The notes: generated by a model not told the origin, from the sequence alone. DNA of 64,000 bases from Microbacterium phyllosphaerae (GCF_017876435.1 NZ_JAGIOA010000001.1:3224001-3288000); one strand, 5' to 3'. Positions 17,089 through 26,390 are shown, numbered from the stretch's first letter. A program made the numbers and translations.

Positions 17089-18645
17089 TCACTCGCAGCG
17101 AAGGCCGTCCTCGGGCACGACATCGTCGAGGAGGAAGGCCTCCACAGCACTGTCGACACACGTGTTGCCCTTGTTGTATCCCGTGTGTCCCTCGCCGACG
17201 CGAGTGATCAGCACGCCCTCTTCGAGCTGGTCGGCGAGCGACTCCGACCACTCGTACGGCGTGGCCGGATCGTTGGTGGTACCGACGACGAGGATCGGCC
17301 CCGCACCCTCTGCGGTGATCTCGCCCCGAGTGCCGGTGGGCGGGTACGGCCACACCGAGCAGGAGTCCGGCCCGTCCCAGTACGGCGCGATGGTCGGCGC
17401 ACCCTCGGCGATCTTCGCGTCGCTCGCGGCCTCGGCGGCAGGGTCGTCTTCGACGGGATAGTCCATGCAGTTGTAAGCGCGGAAGGCTTCGCTCGAGTTG
17501 TCGAGATAGGCGCCGTCCTCGCGCCCGTTGTAGAAGTCCGCGAGGAAGAACGCCGTCGTGGGGTCGCCCTGCAGCGTCTCGTCGAAGGCCTGGGTCAGGT
17601 ACTGCCAGCTGTCGGCGGAATAGAGCGCCGCGATGATCCCGGTCATGAGGGCGTCGGCCCCGAGCATCCGCCCGTCGCCGTTCTCGAGCGGGTTCGCATC
17701 GACGCTCGAGAGCAGAGCGCCGAGGTCGGCCATCGCCTCGTCGACAGTGCCGTTGAACGGGCACTCCCCCGAGTCGAGGCAATCCTTCATATACGCGCGC
17801 AGGGCCGATTCGAACCCCAGCGCCTGAGTCGCGCCCACGTCGAGACCCGACACCGCCGGGTCGATCGCGCCGTCGAGCACGAGGCGCCCCGCCTTCTCGG
17901 GGTAGAGGTTCGCATAGGTGGCACCGAGGAACGTGCCGTACGAGTAGCCGAGGTAGTTGAGCTGTCTGTCACCGAGAACCGCACGGATGAGATCCATGTC
18001 CCGCGCTGCGTTGATGGTGGTGATGTAGGGAAGGATGCCACCGCTGTTCGCTTCGCACGCGTCGGCGAACTCCTTGTGCGCCTCGAGCAGCTCGGCCTCC
18101 CAGTCCTCGCTGCCGCGGGGTGCGTCGGGGATCGAGTACAGGTAGTCGTCCATGCCTGCGGCATCGAAGCAGGTGACGGCGGTCGACTGTCCGACGCCGC
18201 GGGGGTCGAAACCGATCACGTCGTAGTTCTCGATCAGGTCGGCGCCGACCGCGAAGTCGAGGCTGTCGCGGATGAGCTCCACACCGCTGGCGCCGGGCCC
18301 TCCGGGGTTCGTGAGCAGGGATCCCTGCGCGGTCCCCGTGGCCTGATGGCGCACGACGGAGAGGGTGATCTCGCCGTCGTCAGGGTTCTCCCAGTCGAGG
18401 GGCGCGGTCACGTCGGTGCAGTCGAAGCCCGTGCCGCACTCGGTCCACGCGAGCGTCTGCCCGTAGAACGGCATCAGGTCTTCCGCGACGCCCTCGGTGT
18501 CGGGTGCGTTGGTGACCGAAGGCTTGGGCTCGGCACCCTCGGGGATCATCGCGTACAGGCACCCGGACAGTGCGACGGATGCCGCGGCGAGACCGGCGAT
18601 CACCGCCACGGCGCGACGGATGCGGGAAGTCGGTCGAGTGTTCAC
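17089..18645 (-). CDS. secreted alpha/beta hydrolase, TAP-like tripeptidyl aminopeptidase family
   Basis: 518 residues from GTG 18645. The signal ends in a lipobox VALSGC, so it is probably a lipoprotein. The alpha/beta-hydrolase core shows the oxyanion region NPGGPGASGVELI, the nucleophile elbow LGYSYGTFLG, the acid in VGTTNDPATPYEW and the histidine in GEGHTGYNKG. The C-terminal TAP-like region VDSAVEAFLLDDVVPEDGLRC carries a terminal Cys pair. Family enzymes trim N-terminal peptides outside the cell; the substrate is unknown. GTG overlaps the holB stop by four bases, an unusual coupling of a secreted hydrolase to a replication gene that is common in related actinobacteria. Confidence 0.9.
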   Translation of the reverse strand: MNTRPTSRIRRAVAVIAGLAAASVALSGCLYAMIPEGAEPKPSVTNAPDTEGVAEDLMPFYGQTLAWTECGTGFDCTDVTAPLDWENPDDGEITLSVVRHQATGTAQGSLLTNPGGPGASGVELIRDSLDFAVGADLIENYDVIGFDPRGVGQSTAVTCFDAAGMDDYLYSIPDAPRGSEDWEAELLEAHKEFADACEANSGGILPYITTINAARDMDLIRAVLGDRQLNYLGYSYGTFLGATYANLYPEKAGRLVLDGAIDPAVSGLDVGATQALGFESALRAYMKDCLDSGECPFNGTVDEAMADLGALLSSVDANPLENGDGRMLGADALMTGIIAALYSADSWQYLTQAFDETLQGDPTTAFFLADFYNGREDGAYLDNSSEAFRAYNCMDYPVEDDPAAEAASDAKIAEGAPTIAPYWDGPDSCSVWPYPPTGTRGEITAEGAGPILVVGTTNDPATPYEWSESLADQLEEGVLITRVGEGHTGYNKGNTCVDSAVEAFLLDDVVPEDGLRCE

Positions 18646-19799
18646 GGTGTCCTCCCGCTCGTGACAGTCACGAGCAAGCTCTCGAGGGCGAGCAGTGGTG
18701 CGACGTTGCGCTCCAGCGACTGGCGCGTATCGGCAAGGTGGTCGAGTACGACAAGGGTACGGGTCTCGGGCCATGCGGCCGCCAGCGCCGCCAGCTCTTC
18801 GCGCAGCTCACGGTTGATCAGCTCGGCGTCCCGGCCGAACTGCAGCATGACCACATCACGGAAGAGCGACTGCAGATCGGTCAGGACCCTGTCGATGCCG
18901 TCGCGCAGGCTGCGGGTCGCACGCTTCTTCTGATCGTCTTCGAGCGCGGAGATCTGGCTGCGCAGTGCCGGCGGAACTGCCTGCCCCTCTGCGATGCCGA
19001 CCATGCGCAGCAGATTGGCGCGCTCGGCCGCATCGCGTTCGGCGGTGAGAGCCTTGGCATCGTCTGTGGCCGCCTGGATGATGCGCCCGGCGACCTCGAC
19101 CGCGTCGCTGACCCCGCGCACCCCCAGCACGGATCGCAGGGTCTCGTCACGGCGCCTGCGCGCGGCGTCATCGGTCGCCAGACGCTGGGCCATGCCGATG
19201 TGTCGCTGCGCATGCCGTGCAGCCTGTTCGGCGATCGCCTCGTCGACCCCGGTGCGCAGCGTGATCAGCCGCGCCACGTCTGCGACGTCGGGCTCGCGCA
19301 GTCGCAGCGAGCGCACCCGCGAGCGGATGGTGGGCAGCAGATCGGCCTCACTGGGCGCGCAGAGGATCCAGACGGTCTGCTCGGGCGGTTCCTCGAGCGC
19401 CTTCAGGAGGACGTTGGAGGTGCGCTCGACCATGCGATCGGCATCCTCGACGACGATCACCCGGTAGCGCCCCGCGGACGGTGCGAAGTACGAACGCTCG
19501 ACCAGGGCGCGGGCCTCGGCGATCGTGATGATGACCTTGTCGGTGCGCAGCGCCGTCACGTCGGGGTGGGTTCCGGCGAGCACCTGTCGCATCGCCGCTT
19601 CGTCGTCGGGATGATCCGCGACCAGCGCGGCGGCGAAGGCGTGGGCGAGCGTGGAGCGCCCTGACCCGGGAGGCCCGGTGATCAGCCACGCATGCGACAG
19701 AGCCGTCGGGTCGGATGCCGCGTTGCGCAGCGTCTCGACCGCGGCGTCCTGCCCCCACACATCGGCCCACGGGAACGGGGCGGCGACAGTCTGGGGCAT
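18642..19799 (-). CDS. holB: DNA polymerase III subunit delta-prime
   Basis: 385 residues. AAA+ clamp-loader features: WADVWGQDAAVETLRNA, Walker A ITGPPGSGRSTLAHAF, the segment VIVVEDADRMVERTSNVLLKALEEPPEQTVWILCAPSE (Walker B and sensor 1), and SRVRSLRLREP. It forms the clamp loader with DnaX (encoded at 44-46 kb) to place the beta clamp. It lies 130 bases after tmk on the same strand; that gap has no gene. Its stop overlaps the TAP-like hydrolase start (GTGA). Confidence 0.94.
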   Translation of the reverse strand: MPQTVAAPFPWADVWGQDAAVETLRNAASDPTALSHAWLITGPPGSGRSTLAHAFAAALVADHPDDEAAMRQVLAGTHPDVTALRTDKVIITIAEARALVERSYFAPSAGRYRVIVVEDADRMVERTSNVLLKALEEPPEQTVWILCAPSEADLLPTIRSRVRSLRLREPDVADVARLITLRTGVDEAIAEQAARHAQRHIGMAQRLATDDAARRRRDETLRSVLGVRGVSDAVEVAGRIIQAATDDAKALTAERDAAERANLLRMVGIAEGQAVPPALRSQISALEDDQKKRATRSLRDGIDRVLTDLQSLFRDVVMLQFGRDAELINRELREELAALAAAWPETRTLVVLDHLADTRQSLERNVAPLLALESLLVTVTSGRTP

Positions 19800-19929
19800 G
19801 GTCTCAGCCTAATCGGGAGCACCGACGTCGGCGGCACTCCCGGCCGAAGGCGAGCGCGCCGAACGACGAGGAGCCCGCGGATGGATCGACGCGCGTGGTC
19901 GAATGCGCGACCAGCAGGCGCGAAAGCCC

Positions 19930-20559
19930 TCAGCCGAGCAGGGTCGAGACGCGTTCGCGGATCTGCGCGGCGATGGCCTCGGGTGTCGCCGAGGCGTCGA
20001 GCACGAGGAACCGCTCGGGCTCCGCATCCGCGAGGCGCAGATACGCGTCTCGCACGCGCGCATGGAACTCGGTCTTCTCGGCCTCGAGCCGATCGAAAGG
20101 CTTGTCTGCGGAGTCGAGGCGCACGCGTGCAGACTCGGGATCGAGGTCGAGCAGCACGGTGAGATCGGGAAGCGCACCCTCTGCGGCCCACAGCGAGAGG
20201 TTGCGGATCTCGTCGCCGTCGAGCACACGACCAGCCCCCTGGTACGCCACGGAGGAGTCGAGGTATCGGTCCTGCAGCACGACCTCGCCGCGGGCGAGCG
20301 CCGGTCGGACGACTGTCGCCACGTGGTGCGCCCGATCTGCGGCATAGAGAAGCGCTTCGGCACGCGGGGCGATGTCACCGCGATGGTGCAGAACGATGTC
20401 GCGGATCAGCTGTCCGACCTCCGAGCCGCCGGGCTCGCGGGTGCGCACCACCGTGCGGCCTTCATCGATCAGCCACTCGGCGAGCAGGTTCGACTGAGTG
20501 GTCTTGCCCGAGCCGTCTCCGCCTTCGAGCGTGATCCAGACGCCGGACTCCGACGTCAC
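19930..20559 (-). CDS. tmk: thymidylate kinase
   Basis: 209 residues. The P-loop EGGDGSGKTTQ is near residue 12, the DRY/LID-type segments are LQDRYLDSSVAYQGAG and TREPGGSEVGQLIRDIVLH, and LLDLDPESARVR follows. The enzyme phosphorylates dTMP to dTDP. Its ATG at 20559 overlaps the topA stop (20556), so topA-tmk-holB form one transcription unit joining supercoiling, dTTP supply and replication. Length is normal. Confidence 0.96.
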   Translation of the reverse strand: MTSESGVWITLEGGDGSGKTTQSNLLAEWLIDEGRTVVRTREPGGSEVGQLIRDIVLHHRGDIAPRAEALLYAADRAHHVATVVRPALARGEVVLQDRYLDSSVAYQGAGRVLDGDEIRNLSLWAAEGALPDLTVLLDLDPESARVRLDSADKPFDRLEAEKTEFHARVRDAYLRLADAEPERFLVLDASATPEAIAAQIRERVSTLLG

Positions 20560-23414
20560 GAACCGGCCTTCTTCGCAGCGTTCGCGGCGCGTGTGGCCGC
20601 TGCCTTCTTGGCCGCGGCGGAACGAGCGGCGGCCTTCTCGGCATCCGTCGCAGATGCCTTCGCGGCGGTGGTCTTCTTCGCGGGAGCCTTCTTCGCAGGC
20701 GCCTTCTTCGCAGGCGCCTTCTTGGCCGCGGGCTTCTTGGCGGGAGCCTTCTTGGCCGCTCCCCGCTTGGGAGCCGGCCCCTTGGCACGCTTGTCCGCCA
20801 GCATCTGCACGGCGATCTCGAAGGTGATGTCCTCGACCTTCTGGCCGCGGGGGATCGTCACGTTGGTCTCGCCATCGGTGACGTACGCGCCGAAGCGACC
20901 GTCGCGGATGCGGATCGGCTTGCCGCTGACCGGGTCGGCCTCGAACTCGGCGAGCGCGCTCGACGCACGGCGGGATCCGGCTCCGTACTTCGGCTGCGCG
21001 TAGATCTCGAGGGCCTTCTCGAGGGTCACATCGAAGATCTGCGATTCGCTCTCGAGCGACCGGGAGTCGGTGCCCTTCTTGAGGTACGGACCGAAACGAC
21101 CGTTCTGCGCGGTGATCTCGTCGCCGGTCTCGGGGTCGGCACCCACGACGCGAGGCAGGCTGAGCAGCTGCAGCGCGGTGTCGAGCTCGATAGTGTCGAC
21201 CGACATCGACCGGAACAGCGAGGCGGTGCGGGGCTTCGGTGCCGCATCCTTCTTCGCGCCGCGCTTCGGCTTGGGTGCCTCGACGACCTCGCCGGTCGCC
21301 TCGTCGACCGCGGCGTCTTCAGACACCGGGTCGGTCTCCTGCACGTACGGACCGAAGCGTCCGTCCTTGACGACGACGATCTTGCCGTTGTCGGGGTTGG
21401 TTCCGAGCACGCGATCGCCGGCGACGGGAGCATCGATGAGCTCCTGTGCCTTGGCCGCCGTGAGCTCGTCGGGCGCGAGGTCTTCCGGCACGTTGACGAT
21501 GCGGGGCTTCTCGTCGGGAGCCTCGGGGTTCGCGACCTCGAGGTACGGACCGTACTTGCCGAAACGCAGCGTCGCCGTCTCGGTGATCGGCGTCGAGTTC
21601 AGGGCACGCGCATCGATCTCGCCGAGGTTGTCGACGGTCTGACGCAGGCCGACGTGCGAATCCGAGCCGTAATAGAAGGAGCGCAGCCACTCGACGCGCT
21701 TCTGCTCGCCGCGGGCGATCGCATCGAGGTCGTCTTCGAGCGCGGCCGTGAAGTCGTAGTCGATGAGGTCGGCGAAGTGCTCTTCGAGCAGACGGACGAC
21801 GCTGAACGCGAGCCACGTAGGCACGAGGGCCTGGCCGCGCTTGGTCGCATAGCCGCGATCGATCACGGTGCCGATGATGCTCGCGAACGTCGACGGGCGT
21901 CCGATGCCGTGCTCCTCGAGCGCCTTGACCAGGGATGCCTCGGTGTAACGCGGCTTCGGGGTCGTGCGGTGCCCCTTGGCCTCGGACTCCGACATGCGCA
22001 GCTCGTCGCCGACGGCGACGATCGGCAGCGACTGGTTCTCGTCGGTGTCCTTGTCGTTGCGCTTCTCGTCGCGTCCTTCTTCATAGGCCTCGAGGAAGCC
22101 CTTGAAGGTGTACACGGTTCCGGATGCCGTGAACTCGGCCTTCTGCCCCGCCGCATCGACGAGGATCGTGACCGTCGTGGTCTCGTACTTGGCGTCGGCC
22201 ATCTGGCTGGCGACGGTGCGCTTCCAGATCAGGTCGTAGAGACGGTGCTCCTCGCGGTCGAGCTCGGAGGCGACCGACTTCGGGGTGCGGAAGTTCTCGC
22301 CCGAGGGTCGGATCGCCTCGTGCGCCTCCTGCGCGTTCTTGCTCTTCGACTTGTAGACGCGGGGCTTGAGCGGCACCGCCGAGTCGCCGTAGAGCGCGAC
22401 GGCCTGGCTGCGCGCAGCCTGCACCGCCTGCGTGCTCAGCGCCACGGAGTCGGTACGCATATAGGTGATGTAGCCCTTTTCGTACAGACGCTGGGCGACG
22501 CTCATCGCCTGCTTGGCGCTCATCGAGAGCTTGCGTCCTGCCTCCTGCTGCATGGTGGAGGTCGTGAAGGGGGCGTACGGGCTGCGGGTTCCGGGCTTCG
22601 CCTCGACCTTCGTCACCGCACCGGTGCCAGCCGCGTCGACCGCGTGCGCCAGAGCAGCGGCCTTCTTCTCGTCGAGGATGACGACGGCCTTCTTGAGCTT
22701 TCCGTCGTCGTCGAAGTCCGTGCCGCGGGCGAGCTGGCCACCGTCGACGCGAACCAGGCGCACCTTGAATCCGGACGACGACGAGGCGAGCGCCTCGACG
22801 TCCCAGTACTCGGCCGACACGAACGCCATGCGCTCGCGTTCGCGCTCGACGATCATGCGGGTCGCGGCGGACTGCACGCGTCCTGCCGAAAGGCCGGTCT
22901 TGACCTTGTACCAGAGCACGGGCGAGACGTCCCACCCGTAGAGGCGGTCGAGGATGCGGCGCGTCTCCTGCGCGTCGACGAGGTCGATGTCGAGCTCGCG
23001 GGTGTTGCCGATGGCAGCCTGGATCGCGTCCTTGGTGATCTCGTGGAAGACCATGCGCTTGACCGGGACCTTGGGCTTCAGGGTCTCGAGCAGATGCCAC
23101 GCGATGGCCTCGCCCTCGCGGTCCTCATCAGTGGCGAGCAGGAGCTCGTCGGCCGTCTTGAGCGCACGCTTGAGCTCGGCGACGGTCTTCGTCTTGCGAT
23201 CGGAGACCACGTAGTAGGGGTCGAAGTCGTTGTCGACGTCGATCGAGTACTTCCCGTAGGCCTGCTTGTCGGCCGCGGGGATGTCCTTCTTGTCTGCGAG
23301 GTCGCGGATGTGTCCGACCGAGCTGAGCACCTCGTAGCCATCGCCGAGGTACCCCTGGATCGACCGCATCTTCGTCGGAGACTCGACGATGACGAGCTTC
23401 TTGCCTTCAGCCAA
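20556..23414 (-). CDS. topA: DNA topoisomerase I
   Basis: 952 residues from TTG 23414, chosen for AAAGGA seven bases upstream and because conservation begins at KKLVIVESPTK. The Toprim domain has the acidic motif TDEDREGEA. The active-site tyrosine is Y318 in YITYMRTDS. The protein relaxes negative supercoils. It has no zinc fingers; instead the C-terminal part carries repeated topo-C modules (DGRFGPYV, NGRFGPYLKKG, DGRFGAYVTDG). A lysine/alanine tail (PAKKAPAKK-type) occupies the last about 70 residues, as in other actinobacterial TopA, and adds DNA binding. It is the first gene of topA-tmk-holB. Confidence 0.96.
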   Translation of the reverse strand: MAEGKKLVIVESPTKMRSIQGYLGDGYEVLSSVGHIRDLADKKDIPAADKQAYGKYSIDVDNDFDPYYVVSDRKTKTVAELKRALKTADELLLATDEDREGEAIAWHLLETLKPKVPVKRMVFHEITKDAIQAAIGNTRELDIDLVDAQETRRILDRLYGWDVSPVLWYKVKTGLSAGRVQSAATRMIVERERERMAFVSAEYWDVEALASSSSGFKVRLVRVDGGQLARGTDFDDDGKLKKAVVILDEKKAAALAHAVDAAGTGAVTKVEAKPGTRSPYAPFTTSTMQQEAGRKLSMSAKQAMSVAQRLYEKGYITYMRTDSVALSTQAVQAARSQAVALYGDSAVPLKPRVYKSKSKNAQEAHEAIRPSGENFRTPKSVASELDREEHRLYDLIWKRTVASQMADAKYETTTVTILVDAAGQKAEFTASGTVYTFKGFLEAYEEGRDEKRNDKDTDENQSLPIVAVGDELRMSESEAKGHRTTPKPRYTEASLVKALEEHGIGRPSTFASIIGTVIDRGYATKRGQALVPTWLAFSVVRLLEEHFADLIDYDFTAALEDDLDAIARGEQKRVEWLRSFYYGSDSHVGLRQTVDNLGEIDARALNSTPITETATLRFGKYGPYLEVANPEAPDEKPRIVNVPEDLAPDELTAAKAQELIDAPVAGDRVLGTNPDNGKIVVVKDGRFGPYVQETDPVSEDAAVDEATGEVVEAPKPKRGAKKDAAPKPRTASLFRSMSVDTIELDTALQLLSLPRVVGADPETGDEITAQNGRFGPYLKKGTDSRSLESESQIFDVTLEKALEIYAQPKYGAGSRRASSALAEFEADPVSGKPIRIRDGRFGAYVTDGETNVTIPRGQKVEDITFEIAVQMLADKRAKGPAPKRGAAKKAPAKKPAAKKAPAKKAPAKKAPAKKTTAAKASATDAEKAAARSAAAKKAAATRAANAAKKAGS
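20671..20763 (-). repeat. 15-nt tandem repeat coding the topA basic tail
   Basis: Near-identical 15-nt units (GCCTTCTTCGCAGGC type on the plus strand) encode the repeated Ala-Pro-Ala-Lys-Lys pattern of the TopA C-terminus. Such in-frame units can change copy number by slippage without breaking the frame. Confidence 0.7.
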
Positions 23415-23512
23415 GGGAGCATCCTTTCTTCGAAGCACACCATACACACCGCCGTGATGGGTTGGTCACAGAGGTCGCCTGCATTTTCGCGGGAAAGTGC
23501 TTCGTGCCGCCG

Positions 23513-23842
23513 TCAGGATCCCTCGGGTGGCCCAGCACGGGCTCGGGAGACGGCAGCGAGTCCAGCGTACGCCGCGTTCACCTGCACGGTCGCCACGAAG
23601 CCGTCGAGGGCGCACGCGGTGAGCGTCGCCCCCGAGGCCGCGGCGACACGTGCGGCGAGGGTGCACGGGTCGTCTCCCGTCACGATCGCTCCACTGGCGG
23701 CGTCCGCTGCGGCGAGCGCTGCAGCGTCGGCGGCCCCGGCGGCGCGCTGCGCCGTGACCGCCGCTCCCCCGACGGCCGCGAGCCCCAGAGAGAGGGCCGC
23801 TGCGATCGAGAGGAGGCCCGCGGCGAGAGCTGATCCGGCCAT
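23513..23842 (-). CDS. TadE-like pseudopilin of the Tad/Flp cluster
   Basis: 109 residues from ATG 23842 with GGAGGGG upstream. A single N-terminal hydrophobic helix (SALAAGLLSIAAALSLGLAAVGGA) is followed by an Ala-rich pilin-like domain containing two cysteines (DDPCTLAARVA, LTACALDGF). This matches the Rv3654c/TadE-like secretion-neighbourhood family. It is probably a minor subunit of the surface appendage. It lies 28 bases after tadE and is the last gene before topA. The frame and start are supported; the exact role is inferred. Confidence 0.78.
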   Translation of the reverse strand: MAGSALAAGLLSIAAALSLGLAAVGGAAVTAQRAAGAADAAALAAADAASGAIVTGDDPCTLAARVAAASGATLTACALDGFVATVQVNAAYAGLAAVSRARAGPPEGS

Positions 23843-23870
23843 CAGCGCCCCCTCCGTCCGCTCGTGGGCA

Positions 23871-24215
23871 TCACAGCCCGCCACCGAGCGCGCAACTCGA
23901 CGCCTGCAACCCGAGCCTGATGAATCCGCCGATCGCGTAGTCGGTGCGTGCGGACACGCACACGAGATCTCCGGAAGACGAGCTCGTCATCCCCGCTCCG
24001 GGCACAGCTGCGGTCACCGCGTGCGCCGCTGCCCCGTCGTCCTCCCCTCGGCCGAGAAGCCGTGCGGCATCGGCGGTCGCATCCTGCAGCGCGACCTGCC
24101 GAGCGGCGGCGCCGAGTGCTCCCGCTCCGAGCAGGAGGGCGAGGACGACGGCCGGGAGGGCGAGCGCGAGCTCTGCCGCCACGGATCCGCGTTCACCGTC
24201 TCGGTCGGGGAGCAT
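23871..24215 (-). CDS. tadE: TadE family pilus protein
   Basis: 114 residues from ATG 24215, overlapping the DUF4244 stop (ATGA). The TadE hallmark is present: DGERGSVAAELALALPAVVLALLLGAG, with the conserved Glu of class III pseudopilins in an otherwise hydrophobic helix. The C-terminal globular part has two Cys (DLVCVSAR, QASSCALG). TadE proteins are minor pseudopilins of Flp/Tad pili. It is co-transcribed with DUF4244 and the F-family protein. Confidence 0.85.
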   Translation of the reverse strand: MLPDRDGERGSVAAELALALPAVVLALLLGAGALGAAARQVALQDATADAARLLGRGEDDGAAAHAVTAAVPGAGMTSSSSGDLVCVSARTDYAIGGFIRLGLQASSCALGGGL

Positions 24216-24412
24216 CACGACACCGTGAGGGCCCGACGCACCAGGTCGGTGAGGATGCCTCGCACCTCGTCGGAGCGCATGATCACGACGAGCAGGCCGG
24301 CGAAGGCGACGGCCGCCATGGTCGTGATCGCGTACTCGGCGGTGGCGGCGCCGGTGTCGTCTCCGAAGAGAGTGGCAGCGCGGCCGCGGGTGAGCGGAGG
24401 GATGGCGTTCAT
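24215..24412 (-). CDS. DUF4244 Flp-type pilin
   Basis: 65 residues from ATG 24412 with GAAGGA upstream. GAATAEYAITTMAAVAFAGLLVVIM is the pilin-like signature: a Glu at +5 after small residues and one hydrophobic helix. DUF4244 proteins are the putative major pilin of actinobacterial Tad clusters. It sits between the F-family platform gene and tadE in the operon. No prepilin peptidase is in the window, so processing must be supplied elsewhere. Confidence 0.88.
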   Translation of the reverse strand: MNAIPPLTRGRAATLFGDDTGAATAEYAITTMAAVAFAGLLVVIMRSDEVRGILTDLVRRALTVS

Positions 24413-24483
24413 GGGTTCCTTCTTTCTGTGGGTGGATGCGACGTGCATCCGGTGTGTTTCGGCAGCGGTCACAGTGGCAGCGG

Positions 24484-25380
24484 TCACAGCGGCAGCGGGG
24501 TCGAGGCGAGCACGCTGAGCAGCAGAGGGGCGACGCCGAGCAGCAGGAACGCGGGCAGCGTGCAGACACCGAGGGGGATGAGGAGCTTCGTCGAGAGCCT
24601 GGCCGCTCGCATGCGGCCATCGATTCGAGAGGCATGCCTGTCCTGTGCGGCGGAGGCACGCAGCAGTTCACCGGCCGGCACGCCGGCCGACGTCGACAGC
24701 TCGAGCACCGAACGGATGCGGGCGTCATCACCGCGTCTCGTCGCGGGGGTCTCCGCCACGAGGTGCAGCGCGCGCGGTATCGATGCGCCTCCCGACAGCG
24801 CGACGGCCATCAGCTCGGCCTGCATCCCGGGGGTGCCGGCCTCCGGGCGGGCACGCCTGAGAAGTCGTGCGGTCCAGGCACGCGCGACGAGCACGAGCAG
24901 AACTCCGGCGACGACGCATCCGGCCCCGGCCGGGGTGCCGACGATCACGCCCAGGGTGTCGAACCCCAGGGCGAAGCCGAGCAGCAGCCCCGCGAACGGC
25001 ATCCACAGCAGCAGTCGCGCCGTGCCCGCCGGCTCGGCCAGCGCGATGCGCACGTCATCGGCTGCCGCAGCGGCGTCGCGGAGCGTCTCGGCGATCATCC
25101 GCAGTACCTCGGCGAGCGGGGCACCCACGGTCGTCGCGATCTCCCAGGCGGCGGCCAGGTCTCGCCATGCGCCGCCTTCGGCCTCGATCGCGGCGACCAG
25201 CGGAACACCCTCGTCGACGCGCTCGACGACCGCTGCGGCATGCACGTCGCCGATCGAGGCGAGGTGACGCCAGGCGACCATCGGAACAGCCCCGGCCTGC
25301 AGTAGCACTGCGAGCGTCTGCACCGCCGTCGCCGCGTCGGCCCCGCCGCTCGGCTCTTCCCGCCGCGCCCTCCCCCTCAC
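24484..25380 (-). CDS. Tad pilus platform protein, apparent TadB-TadC fusion
   Basis: 298 residues from GTG 25380, overlapping the tadA stop (GTGA). It contains two type II secretion F-like modules. The first is LAVLLQAGAVPMVAWRHL to WEIATTVGAPLAEVLRMIAETL, with helices LLLWMPFAGLLLGFALGF and CVVAGVLLVLVA. The second is MAVALSGGASIPRALHLVAE to STSAGVPAGELLRASAAQD, with helix LLIPLGVCTLPAFLLLG. In most actinobacteria these are two genes (TadB and TadC, as Rv3658c/Rv3657c); here one shortened gene carries both. It forms the inner-membrane platform for pilus assembly with TadA. Confidence 0.82.
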   Translation of the reverse strand: MRGRARREEPSGGADAATAVQTLAVLLQAGAVPMVAWRHLASIGDVHAAAVVERVDEGVPLVAAIEAEGGAWRDLAAAWEIATTVGAPLAEVLRMIAETLRDAAAAADDVRIALAEPAGTARLLLWMPFAGLLLGFALGFDTLGVIVGTPAGAGCVVAGVLLVLVARAWTARLLRRARPEAGTPGMQAELMAVALSGGASIPRALHLVAETPATRRGDDARIRSVLELSTSAGVPAGELLRASAAQDRHASRIDGRMRAARLSTKLLIPLGVCTLPAFLLLGVAPLLLSVLASTPLPL

Positions 25381-26390
25381 CACGGTCGCACTTCCGCGAT
25401 GCCGAGTCGGTCGCCGACCACGGCGAACTCCCCGGCCTGCGTGATTCGCCTCTGCCCTCCGGGTGAGCGCTCCAGGTGCAGGACGACGGTGAACGCGCTC
25501 ACCACCTGACGGGCGAGTGCCGTGGCATCCATGCCGGCGAGCGCACCGAGCGCCTCGAGCCGCGCGGGTACATCGTTCAGACCGCTCGCGTGCAGAGTGC
25601 CCGCTCCTCCGTCGTGCCCCGTGTTCAGCGCGGTCAGCAGCTCTCTGACCTCCTCCCCTCGGCACTCCCCCACGACGAGCCGATCCGGCCTCATGCGCAG
25701 CGACTCCCGCACGAGACGGGCCAGGCTGATGCCGCCCGCGCCTTCGAGGTTCGACTGGCGTGCTTCGAGCGCGACGTGGTGCGGATGCCTCGGTCGCAGC
25801 TCAGCGACGTCCTCGATCGTGACGATCCGCTCCGAGGCGGGCGCCGCGGAGAGCAGGGCGGAGAGCAGCGTCGTCTTTCCTGTGCCGGTGCCGCCGGTGA
25901 TGAGGATGTTCGCGCGCTCGGCCACCAGTGTGAGCAGCCAGCTGTGCTGCCGCGCGTCGAACGCCCCGAGGTCTGCAAGGGCGTCGAGATCGGCGGCACG
26001 CACTCTCGGAACGCGGATCGACAGCGACGTCCCCGACGTCGAGATCGGCGCGAGCACCGCGTGCACGCGGATGCCGGTCTGCAGTCGTACGTCGACGCAT
26101 GGCGCCTGGTCGTCGAGATGCCGGCCGCCGAGTCCGACGAGCGCCACCGCGAGATCGCGCACCTCGCGTTCGGAGGCGCTCCATGCCGGCACCGGTTCCG
26201 CGCCGTGGCCACGGTCGACGAAGAGACCGGCGGCGCCGTTGACGAAGATGTCGGTGACGTCGTCATCGCGGCAGTACTCGGCGAGCGGCCCGAAGACCGG
26301 GTCGATGTCGAGCGGGGCATGGCCGACGGCCGGCACACCGGGGCTCGGTGCCGACGCGGCACGCGGGCGGATGACGAAGGGATCAGGCAT
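25377..26390 (-). CDS. tadA: Tad pilus assembly ATPase TadA/CpaF
   Basis: 337 residues. The N-terminal domain has YCRDDDVTDIFVNGAAGLFVDRG; the ATPase core has Walker A GGTGTGKTT (166-174), the Asp box VTIEDVAELRP, HPHHVALEARQSN, the Walker B region LRMRPDRLVVGECRGEE, and the His box GTLHA. It energises pilus or secretion-fibre assembly. TAGTTT sits exactly six bases before the ATG, so the mRNA may be leaderless. It is the first gene of the five-gene Tad locus; the Ssd/Rv3660c-type gene, usual upstream, is not present here. Confidence 0.93.
   Translation of the reverse strand: MPDPFVIRPRAASAPSPGVPAVGHAPLDIDPVFGPLAEYCRDDDVTDIFVNGAAGLFVDRGHGAEPVPAWSASEREVRDLAVALVGLGGRHLDDQAPCVDVRLQTGIRVHAVLAPISTSGTSLSIRVPRVRAADLDALADLGAFDARQHSWLLTLVAERANILITGGTGTGKTTLLSALLSAAPASERIVTIEDVAELRPRHPHHVALEARQSNLEGAGGISLARLVRESLRMRPDRLVVGECRGEEVRELLTALNTGHDGGAGTLHASGLNDVPARLEALGALAGMDATALARQVVSAFTVVLHLERSPGGQRRITQAGEFAVVGDRLGIAEVRPW

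Noticed and set aside
20671..20763. Tandem repeat as a mobile or CRISPR-like array
   Set aside because: The 15-nt units are in frame and encode the usual Lys/Ala tail of TopA; there are no spacers.
21654..24518. Long plus-strand frame of about 950 codons across topA and the Tad genes
   Set aside because: It spans two unrelated minus-strand gene sets and an intergenic region, with low-complexity translation. It is an antisense shadow.
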